A stretch of 64,000 nt of DNA from Lentinus brumalis (taxonomy: Eukaryota > Basidiomycota > Agaricomycetes > Polyporales > Polyporaceae): NCBI GenBank assembly GCA_001792895.1, contig MARA01000021.1, positions 248,001 to 312,000 on the forward strand. The letters run 5' to 3'. Below are positions 1 through 10,527 of the stretch, one piece after another. The stretch's first letter is position 1. Each line of letters opens with the position of its first letter. Below the pieces are notes generated by a model. That model did no database searches, was not told the DNA's origin, and worked only from the letters and a program-made list of their open reading frames with translations. The position numbers were made by a program, and so were the translations under genes.

Positions 1-1202
1 TGCGCAAGACCTGTACCGTTGTGGACGAAGTCTTCGAACGTCTGGCCACTGTTCCGTGGGATGGGCTTGTGCGAGGCTTCGACAACTCGGAGCCGCTGCA
101 CCAGATCGCCCGCTATGCCAGCAAGCGTTGGCTCACCGACGTTCACGAGAACCAGCTGTTGGACGTCCTGCGCGTCGCTGCAAGCCGTCACCCGAAAGGA
201 GGTCGCATCGAGGTCGAGAACTTGGCGTTCTGGAACTTCTTGACCAACGCTTATGGGAAGCGAGCGGATGGAGCCTATGCAGAGGCACGTCATTATTTGC
301 GTCCGCGTGGAGTTGGAGAGGCTCTGGTCGAGGGGTTGCGGGATAAGGTCGGGTTCATTGTCAATCTCCGGAACACTCACTGGATTTCCATCTGCGTGGA
401 CTTCCGGAACGCAACAGTGTTCTACGGTGATTCGCTCAGTGGCAGCGGGTATGATCCTAAGGTTGTCGAGGTCTTGAATTGGTGGATATCTTGCCACAGC
501 GATCAGATGTTTGCATGGAAAACAATGGGCATCACATACCAGAAAGATGTCTTCTCGTGTGGTTTGCTTAGCTGGAATGGGCTAGCGCATCATCTCTTTC
601 CTGAAGAGTTCGCTCTCATCCCCGTCGCCGATGTGCAAGATGCTCGTCTTGAGATGCTTGTGCAGGTTGTCGATCGGCATCTGGAACACGTAAGTCATCA
701 GAAAGTTTGATAGACCATCACCTTACCGACTTTCTAGAGCTTTGACACCGCTGGAGAAGACTTCCCCTTCTCCTTCACCTTCCCTGCCCCAGGATTGCCG
801 GCTTCATCGTCGTCAGCAGCACCGTCATCGCCACAAGCAGCACCAGCACCCATATCCGAGCCTTCTGCTCTTCCATACCCCATGTCCTCTCCGACCGTGT
901 CCGTATCAGTCCCTCAAACATCGCCGTCATGTTCGTCTCTCTCCCTGCCCTCCTTGGGAATGCACGCAGACTCTCCGGGCTCGCTCTTCAACGAGGGTTC
1001 GCCGGACAGGTTCGCTGCTTCGTCACGCTCTCCTACCCTGTCCTACGCCCTCTCAGCATCATCCATCCGATCCGAGAGCATGTACGAACCGTCGATCGCC
1101 TCTGCTGAAGTACACGCCCATGATGAACTTCAATCCACTTCCTCCGCTCGTTCGCCTCAATGTGATCGTACATGGCCACAACAGCAACGTACTGCTCGCT
1201 GA
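1..1202 (+). CDS. Ulp1-like (C48-type) cysteine protease, 5' end outside window
   Basis: The reading frame is open from the first base, so the N-terminus lies upstream. The visible part carries a Ulp1/SENP-type catalytic core: His in NTHW, Asp in YGDS, then a Gln and the nucleophile Cys in the block around TYQKDVFSCG, in the order expected for this fold. Such enzymes cleave SUMO or other ubiquitin-like modifiers; in basidiomycetes they form large families, some carried near DNA transposons. A phase-0 intron (690-737) follows the codon for His at 689. The second exon encodes a Ser/Pro-rich tail ending at 1202. That tail runs 170 bp into the 3' end of a convergent gene, so its last part may be misplaced. 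The substrate is unknown. Confidence 0.72.
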
Positions 1203-1696
1203 GCGGGCGGACGACCTTCAGCGCGATGCCCGTCTCGTTTTCGAGATCCTGTTTCACCGCGATGGCCGCAACACCTTTTAAGTACGCGCGGACGTCCTCG
1301 TCCTTGGCCTCCGACTCGGACAGCTCAGCGTAGTTCACACTGCTCTTGCCGAGCTTCGCGCTGAGGCGGCTCATGAGCGGCGCTTCCAGGTGGTGGTATT
1401 CCGCGTATTTCATGAGGTCCGCTTGCGTGAACGCCCAGCCGTAGTACATGGGGAGCTCGCCCTTGTGCTTCGGGCCGACGTCCTCTGGATCCAGGGCGTC
1501 CCGCGGCTGATGCGTTCCCAGGAGGTAGTGCCATCTCTGCGCGTAGCATCAGTGCCGTGTCTCGCAACTGGGCAGCAAAGTTGTAGATGGAATACGTACT
1601 GACTGGGGTGCCATAGTGGACTCGAACCTTGACCGGTGGATTGTTATAAACGTCGTCGAGTGAGCACAGGCGGCGTTCCAATGGAGGAAGAGGCAA
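1033..1696 (-). CDS. Unrecognised fungal protein, two visible exons
   Basis: Model: exon 1696-1604, intron 1603-1537 (GTCAGT donor, CGCAG acceptor), exon 1536-1033, about 198 residues in phase. The peptide around WHYLLGTHQPRDALDPEDV and the long charged helix-like region after it look like genuine soluble protein. No motif was recognised. There is no in-frame ATG at the start given here, so the 5' end is probably incomplete. A purine-poor stretch at about 1789-1992 on the same strand holds a short frame beginning MSDELVWVWSEGG that may be an upstream exon, but I could not join it in phase. The 3' end overlaps the convergent protease gene. Function unknown. Confidence 0.5.
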
Positions 1697-2196
1697 GGCG
1701 GCACCGCGACGGGTTTACTTAGATGTATTCACTAGCTGTGGAGAATTTCCGTATCCGTATGGCCGAAGGGAGCGCGAGGGAAATACTAGATCGTTTGTAC
1801 AGTGAACGTTGACCTTGGGGTTCGCCGCCAACCGGAGGAGGAGGAGGAGGAGAGAACGGGAGTGCAAGTGCGAACCACTTCAACAAGGGCGCCTGGGAGC
1901 CACGTGCGCTTGGGGTCCGACTCCTCCGAGGGCTCATATCCTTGCTTGACCGCTCCTCCTTCCGACCAAACCCAAACCAACTCGTCACTCATCTGCAAGA
2001 AACGAGCGGCTTGCAGCTAAGCTTTGTCAGGCTCAAGGGATGTTCGGGATTTGCTCTTCACTCGCACTTGCTGCGATGCTGATCGCTCCGTTGTGATATC
2101 GAAGATTTTCAGCCGGCCGGTCTTCGCTGGTCAAGGTGAGCGCGGATGATCGTCAAATGCGTGTAGACGAGCGATACAACGAGATTTTACAGCACA

Positions 2197-3369
2197 CTAA
2201 TGTCCGTCTTTCCAGCCGCACCTCGTGAATGCGGATCGGTGCGTAGCCCGCGTCTCATTCCACACTTCCTCCCACTCCAGCAACTCGTCCCGAAAAATCC
2301 CGTCCCATGCCTCTGCCTTCTCGAGGACGTTCCGGTGCATGTCCTCCACCCCCGTCTCGTTGTACACCCCGCGCCAGAACGGCTTGACCAGCGTGTAGTG
2401 GATGAGGCGAAGCTCCGACTGGAGCGCCTCCCACATCTCCGGGTTGCGCTTCTTGATGGCAAGGTTCCCGTTGTAGATGTACGGGAGGCGCACTGCATCA
2501 GCGCCGTGGAAGACGTTCAGCAACGCCTGCTCGGCCTCCCCGTGCGGGTAACGCGCGGTGTGGATCTGGCGGACGAGGTGGTGGAACATCTTTGTAGACG
2601 TCCGGACGAACAACACGCCCGCGTTGAAGGCGATGTCGAACCCGGGATCCCAGAAGTAGACGTCCGGGACCGCGGCGAAGTTGAAGGGCATGGCGAAGAG
2701 CTCGTCGAAATTGCGGCGGACGAGGGTGTCGGCGTCGAGGTAGACGACGGCCTTGATCCCCAACTCGTCGAACTTCCAGATGGACAGCTTCGTGAACTGG
2801 TCCATGAAGTGCTCGAAGACACCGTCCGCAGGCGGCTCTATGCGACTGACGGCGTGGGGCTCAAAGCCGGAGGCGGTGGCTATGCAGAGTGCTCGTTCGG
2901 TGACCTGGCCAGGGAAGTAGAAAACGATACGGCGGGCGGTGCTGTCGGCCTTGTTGAGGGAGTGGCCGAGGGTGGCAATGGGGACGGCGAAGGCGTCGTT
3001 GTACATGCTTGTCACGATGGCGTTCTCCGAACGGACGAGAGGGACCGTGCGGAAGAACTGCTCGTTGACCACCGGGAGATCGTGCCTGCAGGGCGCCGGT
3101 CAGAGGTCTGTTAGATTCGTGTGAGAATGTATAGTTACTCACAAGTGCTGAAAGTTATCAAGGATCGTTCGTATGGGCTCGGGTCGACACTCGTCATCAT
3201 GATCTCTCGCTGAGCGGGCTTCTGAAAGTTGCCACGCAATTCGGAGGTGCAACACAACGGCGCATCCCAGCATCAGCGGGAACCAGATCCACGGTTGGCG
3301 AACTGTGGTTAGGCCTCTGTGGCGGTGACGGTAAGGAGGCATGAACGACAGGATTCGCAGTTCAGGCAT
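2197..3369 (-). CDS. GT8-like glycosyltransferase (glycogenin/galactinol-synthase type), membrane-anchored
   Basis: Two exons, 3369-3143 and 3085-2197, joined in phase 2 across a 57-bp intron (GTGAGT to CTGCAG); 371 residues. Exon 1 encodes a basic N-terminus and one hydrophobic segment (about residues 27-45, WIWFPLMLGCAVVLHLRIAW), consistent with a type II signal anchor in Golgi or ER. Exon 2 carries the GT-A fold landmarks of family 8: an N-terminal strand followed by LGHSL, the metal-binding DxD in YLDADTLV, and FNAGVLFV further on, then a C-terminal helical part. GT8 enzymes transfer a sugar from UDP-sugar with retention of configuration. Donor and acceptor cannot be read from the sequence. 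The length is normal for the family. Confidence 0.85.
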
Positions 3370-4087
3370 CGTCCACCTTCGTCGTCATGATATGCAGCGC
3401 TGAGCGCAGTGATTAGCTGTGCTTCCGCAGACGGCGATCTATGTGCGTCTCGGGAGTTCAAGCGCCAGATCTATTGTAGTATGCCGCAATGTACACCGCT
3501 GCACGGCATTGCGGGGCCGTCCTGGGCTCGTTCGCGAACAACATCGTCATTTGATGTGCACGTATAAGTAGCTTACGACGAGCCACCGAGATTCGTTCCC
3601 ATCCACTCTACGGACCACGGCATGATGCGATACTTATGTAGTCAATCAGATCAAACTGTAAGTTCGATGAGTCCTGAGCCGCTCCGAATCACCTTGCTAT
3701 TCGGTCAGGCATTTACTCACCGACTGGGTCTTACTTACTGGCATACCGACTCGGTCTACATCCACACTTTCGCTGCATCTCGAGTGCCTGTTGCGAGCCC
3801 TAACGATCGTTGGGAGGCAAGTGGAGTCGACCGTTGACAAGCCTCACTGTGGACGCCGTATGGGACCGTAATTGCAAATAACACGTTGGCACCGTATCTG
3901 GACAGCGAGGGGCGCTGTGAGATTCCGTCAACTCATACGTTCAGCAGAAACACAGGACGAACCAATCTACTTGTCCGCACGAGACTGCATGCCGTGTGCG
4001 ATATCCTGAACATGTGCATGTAAGTACGAGATACATGTCTGACTGCCTTGCGACTCTCTGAATCCTCGAATCTGCTGTACCTTTCGT
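3370..4087. other. Intergenic, between two minus-strand genes
   Basis: Upstream of the GT8-like gene and downstream of the acyltransferase gene. No frame with convincing protein character, no repeat and no RNA gene was seen. It should hold the promoter of the GT8-like gene, but no clear TATA box was found. Confidence 0.5.
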
Positions 4088-5533
4088 CTATAGCAGCGAG
4101 AGGCCCTTCCTGTTGGGAGTGTAAAAGGTCAATCTTCGGGAGGCACATAGCCGACGCGTAAGATTCAGATTACTCACAGGACAGGTAGAACGAGCAGTTT
4201 CGTGGGCGAGACCGGGAGAGATATCAGGTTGAGGTCAGCCTCCATCATCCAGTCAACGAGCAGTGGTGCCGACCACCCGAACCACAGCACCACCCAAACA
4301 TATCCCAACAGCTTCGTTGCGGGGGTTAATCTCGCCCCAAGAGACCTTGCAGCCGTGAGGAACAGATCCTCGATGGTAATGGCCACACCGTTGAGCAGGA
4401 AGAACGGCAAGGAGCGGCCGGTATATCTCCAGCCGACCATCAGGTCGCCGAGGGCATGCTGGAGCCCGGAGAGGAGGAAGGCGATGTGGAGCTGCACCAG
4501 TGAGGACAGACGAGTCCCGCGTGGAATTCGAAGGGCGCGTACGACGAATATGCCCCAGGCGCGCAAGTGCTGTCGATAGGATAGGATGAGGCACATCTGA
4601 TGGCAGCGGAGAGGAAGGTGTCACTCACGCGTTGCAAAGCATGATGCCAGGTGTATCTGTTACGGAGATCTTTCAGAGTAGGTGACGAGGGATTATGAGA
4701 ATAGACGTACCCCCAGAAGCGTCGTACCGTGTAAGCCTGGCAGATGCTCCCGAACAAATCAGGCCAATCCTCGGGGGAGTACATGCCCAGGGCGACAGTG
4801 ATCACCGAGAGAGCGATGTTATCCATCGTCAGGGTAGCGTATATCCTTCCTGTGAGGGCGAACCCGCCCAAAGCACGCCACCAGATCTTCACGTCTTGTG
4901 ATACGACATGCGTCGCTGGAGCAACCAGACTCGGAGGATAGACGTGGCGGTTGAGGCCGATCCATGTCTCGCAAATATCGTTGACCAAGTAAGCGGAGAG
5001 GAAGCGCCATCCCTGCCGTATGTACCACGCGCGGCGAGATCCACGAAATGGTACAGTCAAGTGCTTTGTGACCTGCCACGTAGAGAGATGATCATGAGCT
5101 CGATACCACGCGTAGTCAACGCACGATCGCTGCATACCTGTATGCTCGTCCCGACGCAGCGCAAGTTGCACAGCAGACACGCCGCAATCCATACACGCCG
5201 ATGCAGTGGTCTGCTCGCAAGCGGAGATGGATCTTTGTCGCGGACGTATCTGACCTCGTTCATGGGATCCGTCAACAACACGAGTGTCGTGGTGCCCGCG
5301 AAGATCAACCCGAACAATGTAGAGCCGGTACCGTAGTTCGCATCGTGGCTCCAGGTGTATGCCAGCATGACATACAGCGAGCATGCCATGAGTGCGAACG
5401 CGGCGATAACGCGAGCTGGAGCTGGTAGGTTTGGGCTGAGAGCGATAAGGAGCACTAGCGTCACCAGCGGAAGGACCAGATGGTACCATTCTGCTTGCTT
5501 CCGGGTCTCTACGTGTGCGACATCCTGGATCAT
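4088..5533 (-). CDS. Wax-synthase-like membrane O-acyltransferase (MBOAT type)
   Basis: Five exons fit in phase: 5533-5138, 5072-4711, 4656-4629, 4569-4178, 4109-4088; 399 residues. The 28-bp third exon completes the family block RRFWG-YTWHHALQR, whose Trp-His pair and following helices match fungal wax-synthase/AtuC-like acyltransferases; a second conserved block is QLHIAFLLSGLQHALGD with the membrane-embedded His. Several hydrophobic helices occur at the N-terminus (about residues 13-95) and the C-terminal third. Such enzymes move an acyl group from acyl-CoA to an alcohol or terpenoid hydroxyl in the ER membrane. No terpene or polyketide cluster genes are next to it, so a secondary-metabolite role is not supported. 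The start is the first ATG of the frame; introns are 54-68 bp. Confidence 0.82.
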
Positions 5534-6271
5534 GGTGGGCAATCAGGGGGTCGATTCGTCGGGGTCCTGGGTGCGATGGTCAGTCGCTGCAGCAAGGTCG
5601 TATAAGTAACAATACCAGCCAAACTGACCGCCGAGCAAGCATGGAAGGCGTCTCGTGTCCGGGTATGTTCAGGCAGACGAGTCACCCTCCGAGTCACTAC
5701 GCGTCTGATAGAGGCGTAGATCGGTGTGCACGGGTGGAAGACTGGAGACTGTGGGCTGCTGTGGGACGACATTCGGGACCGCCGGTTTCAACAACGCACA
5801 TCATGCATGCATACATACCTACCAATAAGCCTGGTACATTTTGTCGAGTCTCAGAGACTTTGCCTATGTAACCCAATGGCGAATCACCCGTGACCCGATG
5901 ACCACGGATCCTCGACAAAAGTCGACGACGGCGACGCCGTGGGCGACTCTGTCAACCATCGCATCAGCATGGACAGCCGTGACTGGGTAACAAAATTTGA
6001 ACAAAATACTCTCGTAGCTTGCGAAGGCGCGACGAGGAGTTAACCACAGCCTACGCTCCCGAGTCGAGAGGAGGAAGTTGATAAAAGAGGATAAGAGGAT
6101 AAGCGCCCGTCTGGCCCAGACAAAATGGGCGCTTGCGGACCTCGTCCTCTTCCGTCCACCTCCCTCTCCTCTTCCTCCTCCACAGTCACGATACCGACCC
6201 ATTGACTTGCCGTAGGTGACAGTAAATACTACTCTGATACACATGCTTACTAGTAGCTGCTACTAGGAATC
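5534..6271. other. Divergent intergenic region
   Basis: It lies between the divergently transcribed acyltransferase gene and the PARG gene, so it should hold both promoters. A pyrimidine-rich run (about 6148-6182) and several short AT-rich patches precede the PARG start. No TATA box was convincing and no coding stretch was seen. Confidence 0.45.
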
Positions 6272-7189
6272 ATGAGCATGGACAGGCGTGCGAGGCTGAA
6301 AGGCATCGCAGATAGCACTCTGGGCACAATAGACCACGGATCCTACGTATTAGATGAGACGACATACGATCTACGCGTTGCGACGGAGCAGTCAAAGCGC
6401 CAGACTGCATATTATGCCCCCGACTCACAACTATCGACATGGGCTTCGGCCACACCACCCACACCGGCCCCTCACACGAAGATATCCCTCCTTGAGGTCT
6501 CCACGCTGGATGGCGCAAGATACTTGCGCGACACGCTTGGTGCCCAGAGCTCCAATGCTAATATACCTCAGACGATCCACAAAGTCGGCGTCCTCAACTT
6601 TGCATCCGCGAAAAAGCCCGGGGGCGGGTTCAAGTCTGGGGCGCAGGCGCAGGAAGAGTCCATCGCGCGCTCATCGACTCTATACCCCACGCTCATGACG
6701 CGCGTTGCCCAAGCCTTCTACACGCTGCATAACCGCGACCCAAAGGCGGGGTACTACACACACGCCATGATATACTCTCCAGAGGTCACGGTGTTCCGAG
6801 CCGACAACGGCGACTTCGTGGAGCCATACCCGATCGACGTGCTCACGAGCCCGGCAGTGAACGCGGGTGTAGCGAGGAAGACGCTGTTTGGGCGCGTCGC
6901 GGGTCCGAGCGTGGAGGGCAAGATCGAGCAGGCGATGCGCGAGCGGATGGCTCGGATCTTGTATTTGTTCGAGCGGCAGGGCGTGAAGCACCTCGTGCTT
7001 GGCAGCTTCGGAACCGGGGTCTTCAAGAACAACGTGGACACCGTCGCGTCTATCTGGGTCGATCTGCTCGTCGGAGACAATGCGCGGTTCGGGAAGTCGT
7101 TCGAGCATGTCGTCTTTGCGGTGCTTGGGAGAGATACATACGACAAGTTCAGAGATGTGTTCGACGCGCGCGATGTGAGCGCGAGCTGA
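6272..7189 (+). CDS. Microbial-type poly(ADP-ribose) glycohydrolase (TIGR02452 family)
   Basis: Single exon, 305 residues. The central block VGVLNFASAKKPGGG, with GGG at residues 117-119 and QEE at 127-129, is the PARG signature GGG-x(7)-QEE, whose glutamates bind the ribose and act in catalysis. It is followed by ARSSTLYPTL and, near the C-terminus, LGSFGTGVFKN, the phosphate-binding loop of the macrodomain-like fold. The enzyme would cut the ribose-ribose bonds of poly(ADP-ribose), reversing PARylation in DNA-damage or stress signalling. The first of two closely spaced ATGs was taken; the second is two codons on. Length and motifs look intact. A decayed second copy lies about 11 kb downstream on the other strand. 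Confidence 0.88.
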   Translation: MSMDRRARLKGIADSTLGTIDHGSYVLDETTYDLRVATEQSKRQTAYYAPDSQLSTWASATPPTPAPHTKISLLEVSTLDGARYLRDTLGAQSSNANIPQTIHKVGVLNFASAKKPGGGFKSGAQAQEESIARSSTLYPTLMTRVAQAFYTLHNRDPKAGYYTHAMIYSPEVTVFRADNGDFVEPYPIDVLTSPAVNAGVARKTLFGRVAGPSVEGKIEQAMRERMARILYLFERQGVKHLVLGSFGTGVFKNNVDTVASIWVDLLVGDNARFGKSFEHVVFAVLGRDTYDKFRDVFDARDVSAS

Positions 7190-7425
7190 GGCTTGAGACT
7201 TTGGGAGTGGAGTACATGGTAAGCCTCGCCCGCTGAACTCATTTCCTTGGACTGACGTACTGTACCGGCCAGTGTCATCTAATCACGGAGCAGTCAAGTG
7301 TTTGTATCGTGCGTGTAGGTAGTATCACGATACCAAGGATTGTACACGAGTGAGATTTCCTTCTGTGAAGAGAGTGACTGATGCCAGAGCTACACGATGC
7401 TAGCCTTCGATTCCACAGCCGTTTA

Positions 7426-8247
7426 TCACAGCTCCGCCTTCACCAGGTTGTTCTGGAAGTTCGCTTCCTTGAACGGCACGTTCGCGCTCCCAAAGTCGGT
7501 CGTCTCGAGCGCATTGCGCGCCGCATCCGTCAGGCTCTCGTACGCAATCAGCGGCTGGGTCCCGCCGACGTCCGACGTGAACCCGAGCTGGTGATCGACG
7601 GGCCACACGCTGAAGTACCGAATCAGCGGGCTCGTGCCGTCGAGGTTGGGCGAGGTGGTCGTCGAGAAGTCCCCGTGCGCCGACGCTGCGACGCCGAGTA
7701 TCGCTGGCTCTGCTTTGTTTGGGTCATCCAGCCATACCACGATGCCCTCCCAGTCGTGGCGGTGACCTATCCCGTCCGAGGGCTCGTCCTGGGCACATGA
7801 GATCCTGTGAGCAGATGCCGACCCGTCACCAATTTCGCATCGCTGACCTTTGGCATGTACCAGGCGTACATGATTGCGAACGCGTCGTTGAAGCTCGCGG
7901 AACGAGCGTACACCTGTCCGGTGCTGCTCGAGCAGCCAGCATTCGTGCCGCCCGTTGGCGCGAGTCCGCCGCTGAAAGCGCCGCGATGAGTGCCTCGCAC
8001 ATACAGGGGAAGATCGTTCGCACCCAGTGTTTCCAGCTGCATCGACGGCAGGGAAGGGCACGCAGCCGTTGACGACCTTGAGGTGCGGCTTGTACTTCAG
8101 GTACAGCTGACCGACGGTCGTGGCGGGGACAGTCTCTGGGAAGCCGACGACGGCGTCGTGTGCGATCACCGCGCGCCGGTCGATCGCTGCACCAGCAGCA
8201 CATCCAGCGGCGGCCAGAAGCGAGAGGCCTACAGAAAGGAGCGTCAT
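7426..8247 (-). CDS. NPP1-family (Nep1-like) secreted protein
   Basis: Three exons in phase: 8247-8024, 7971-7848, 7788-7426; 236 residues. The first 20 residues form a hydrophobic signal peptide, so the product should be secreted. The mature part shows the family's VVNGCVPFPAVDA region, a second Cys in the NAGC segment, a YAWYMPK strand before the second intron, and the conserved heptapeptide GHRHDWE that coordinates the metal in characterised members. This family includes phytotoxic cytolysins of plant pathogens, but many copies in saprobes have no shown toxicity, and activity cannot be judged here. The second donor is GTCAGC and the acceptor was chosen because it restores the heptapeptide in frame. 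No breaks were seen. Confidence 0.85.
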   Translation of the reverse strand: MTLLSVGLSLLAAAGCAAGAAIDRRAVIAHDAVVGFPETVPATTVGQLYLKYKPHLKVVNGCVPFPAVDAAGNTGCERSSPVCARHSSRRFQRRTRANGRHECWLLEQHRTGVRSFRELQRRVRNHVRLVHAKGQRCEIGDGSASAHRISCAQDEPSDGIGHRHDWEGIVVWLDDPNKAEPAILGVAASAHGDFSTTTSPNLDGTSPLIRYFSVWPVDHQLGFTSDVGGTQPLIAYESLTDAARNALETTDFGSANVPFKEANFQNNLVKAEL

Positions 8248-9192
8248 GGCGGATGAGTTCTATCGTGTGGCCACAACTGTGGTTGGATGTCGAGAAGAGC
8301 CGGGTGCCAATGCAGTGGACGCGCGGTTTTATGCACAGCGGGTGGACGAGTGCATCTGCGCAGAACTTCTGGTGGGAGTCACGGTCGTCGTTCGTGTCTT
8401 CCGATTTGTTGGTCCGCAGCTGAGAAGATGCCGTCCTGGAAGGAGCGGAACTAGCCGGCGTTTGCAGAGCTCGTTTCTACGGATACGGACACACCTGCCC
8501 TCTACAGACTACAGTCCACGGTCCGATCATCGTACTCCAAGACCGCAAGCAGTAGTGATGTAGAACCCGGAGCCAAAGTCATTGACAAAATATGCCTGTC
8601 CCCGGTCTTTGCGGGCTGATATGCGGTCAGTGTCCGTTCTCGTCACATCTTCTGATGATGGGATTAGGTACCAGAAACACAGGCCCCCTGCGTGCGTGCG
8701 GACTGGTGCGGATGCAAGGGCACGTTCGTTTAACTACTCCAGGAGGTATGCACATGGCTCGTCGCACATGCTCACAGACCGCTGACACTCCAAAGGAAGG
8801 CAGTAGACACGGTCCGGACGGACGAGCCGGATTCAGGTCTGGCGTTCACTAGGCCATGCGGCTCTTGAACGTCTGCGATCTCAAGATCCCAGCACTGACG
8901 TTTTGTTGGAGTCGTCGTCGCCGCAGCGTTCGAGGGCTGCCATACCTTCAAGGTGTGTTGCCCCGGATCTTGCGGTCGCCGTCGACGGTTGTGCACAGCT
9001 GGTCTGGGGAAGGTAGCGTGCATGTCTCCGTCTATAGCGACTACGGCGATCGCAAACATTACATCATTCATGTCTTTACCCCATGCCGCTAGCTCGCACA
9101 CTCAGCACGAACGGTGCATGCTGGCGCAGTTCCCAAACCACCCATATATGTGACCCTTCCGTCACGATCGCCTCGTTCACCAGCACCTCACC
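8248..9192. other. Divergent intergenic region
   Basis: It lies between the NPP1-family gene and the small BTB gene and should contain both promoters. A minus-strand frame at 8772-9101 is open but has no recognisable motif and no good start context, so it is not called. No repeats were seen. Confidence 0.4.
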
Positions 9193-10196
9193 ATGACCTT
9201 TGGCCCAGCTCGAACAACAATGATGCGACACATCCAGACCCAAGCCGAAACCCCGCCCTTCCCTGTTCCACATAACGACTATTATTTCGAGGACGGCAAC
9301 CTTGTCATACTCGTACGTTGTAGTTCTCCCCTGTTCTGACTGACATTGACCCGTCATCCCCCAAGGTTGAGAACACACTGTTCAAAGTTTTCCGATCCAC
9401 CTTCATACGGCACTCAGCAGTGTTTCGCGACCTTTTCAACCTCCCCCGACCCATCGGCGGAGCAACAGAAGGTTCCGACGACGACCATCCACTCCAGTTC
9501 TCGGGAACGTCCGCCGTCGACTTTGAGCGACTGCTCTGGATTCTGTACCCTGGGTAAGTACTACGATCACTCCTTGGTGAGACTCTCAGCTCACAGAGAC
9601 CCACAAGCAATTGCGGTGCGTGGAGGGCAGGCACACTCGAAGAGTGGACGTCCATTCTCAGCCTCGCCACGCGCTGGGAGTTCAACGACATCCGTGATCT
9701 CGCCATCCGACAGCTACAGACCCTCCATGGCATCAGTCCTGTCGACAAGGTCATTCTTGCCCGCGACTACGAGATCAGCGGTCGTTGGGTGCTGTCTGCG
9801 TACACGGCGCTCTGCGAGCGTCCGGAGCCACTCTCGATTCCAGAGGCCTCGCGCCTCGGACTCGAGACCTCGATGCGCATCGCACAGCTGCGAGAACAGC
9901 TCCGTGCAAGCTTGCGCAAGTCATCGCGGATAGGCGGGTACCACAGTTTGACGCAGAGCGCTGCTTTGCGCCATGCGTCGATTGCTTCGTCGATTCTGGC
10001 AAGTGCTGGCAAGAGGTCGCCGACGGAGAGGCAGCAGTGGGGTATGGGAAAGAGCTTCTTGTACCAGTGCGATGTCCCTCCTCCTGCTCCCGTGTGTACG
10101 TCGCACCAAAGATCAGTGGTAAGGAAGGGCGCGACTGCGATACCTGGGACGGCCCGCCTCGTCGCGGAGGCTTTCGGTATAGACATAGCTGGCTGA
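9193..10196 (+). CDS. BTB/POZ domain protein
   Basis: Three exons: 9193-9312, 9366-9553, 9608-10196; 298 residues. The N-terminal half shows the basidiomycete BTB pattern: DYYFEDGNLVILVENTLFKV, then FIRHSAVFRDLF, a polar loop, and FERLLWILYPG, followed after an intron by LEEWTSILSLATRWEF and LAIRQL. This is the same layout as the N-terminus of the large protein encoded next to it on the other strand, and both have introns after 'LV' and after the Tyr-Pro of the LW-LYP motif. BTB domains dimerise and often bring substrates to Cul3 ligases; the C-terminal half is Ser/Ala/Arg-rich without motif. The two genes converge, 331 bp apart. The second acceptor was chosen for frame and could be slightly off. 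Confidence 0.78.
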
Positions 10197-10527
10197 CATA
10201 TCGGAGTCAAACTTCGGACTGGTTTTTGTGGTGCACAACGCGTCGCTCAGCGACAGCTATATTTATGATGTATCTATGGGTGTACGTAGGAGGTTCATGT
10301 CCGCAATCCAGATGCAACAGTGACGATAGTATGGTGGTATATACAATGATGGCATCCTCACGGATGTTCGTACAACAGATGCGCCTGGCGCTCGTAAGGT
10401 AGTACAACATATATGCGGACGTAACATTGACAGCGCGAACAAAACATGCAGATACTCAATGCCCGCCAGAGATCACAGATCACAGAGAAGACGGATACGG
10501 AAGAGAAGCAAGCGTACACCTGGATCA
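10197..10527. other. Intergenic between convergent BTB genes
   Basis: Shared 3' flank of the two BTB genes. AT-rich patches such as TATATTTATGATG may serve polyadenylation. No gene was seen. Confidence 0.5.

Noticed and set aside
2200..3114. Plus-strand frame of 304 codons
   Set aside because: Exact antisense of the GT8-like gene; Val/Glu/Arg composition is typical of a shadow frame.
8772..9101. Minus-strand frame of 109 codons between the NPP1-family and BTB genes
   Set aside because: It starts with a hydrophobic stretch but has no family, no start context and no exon partner.
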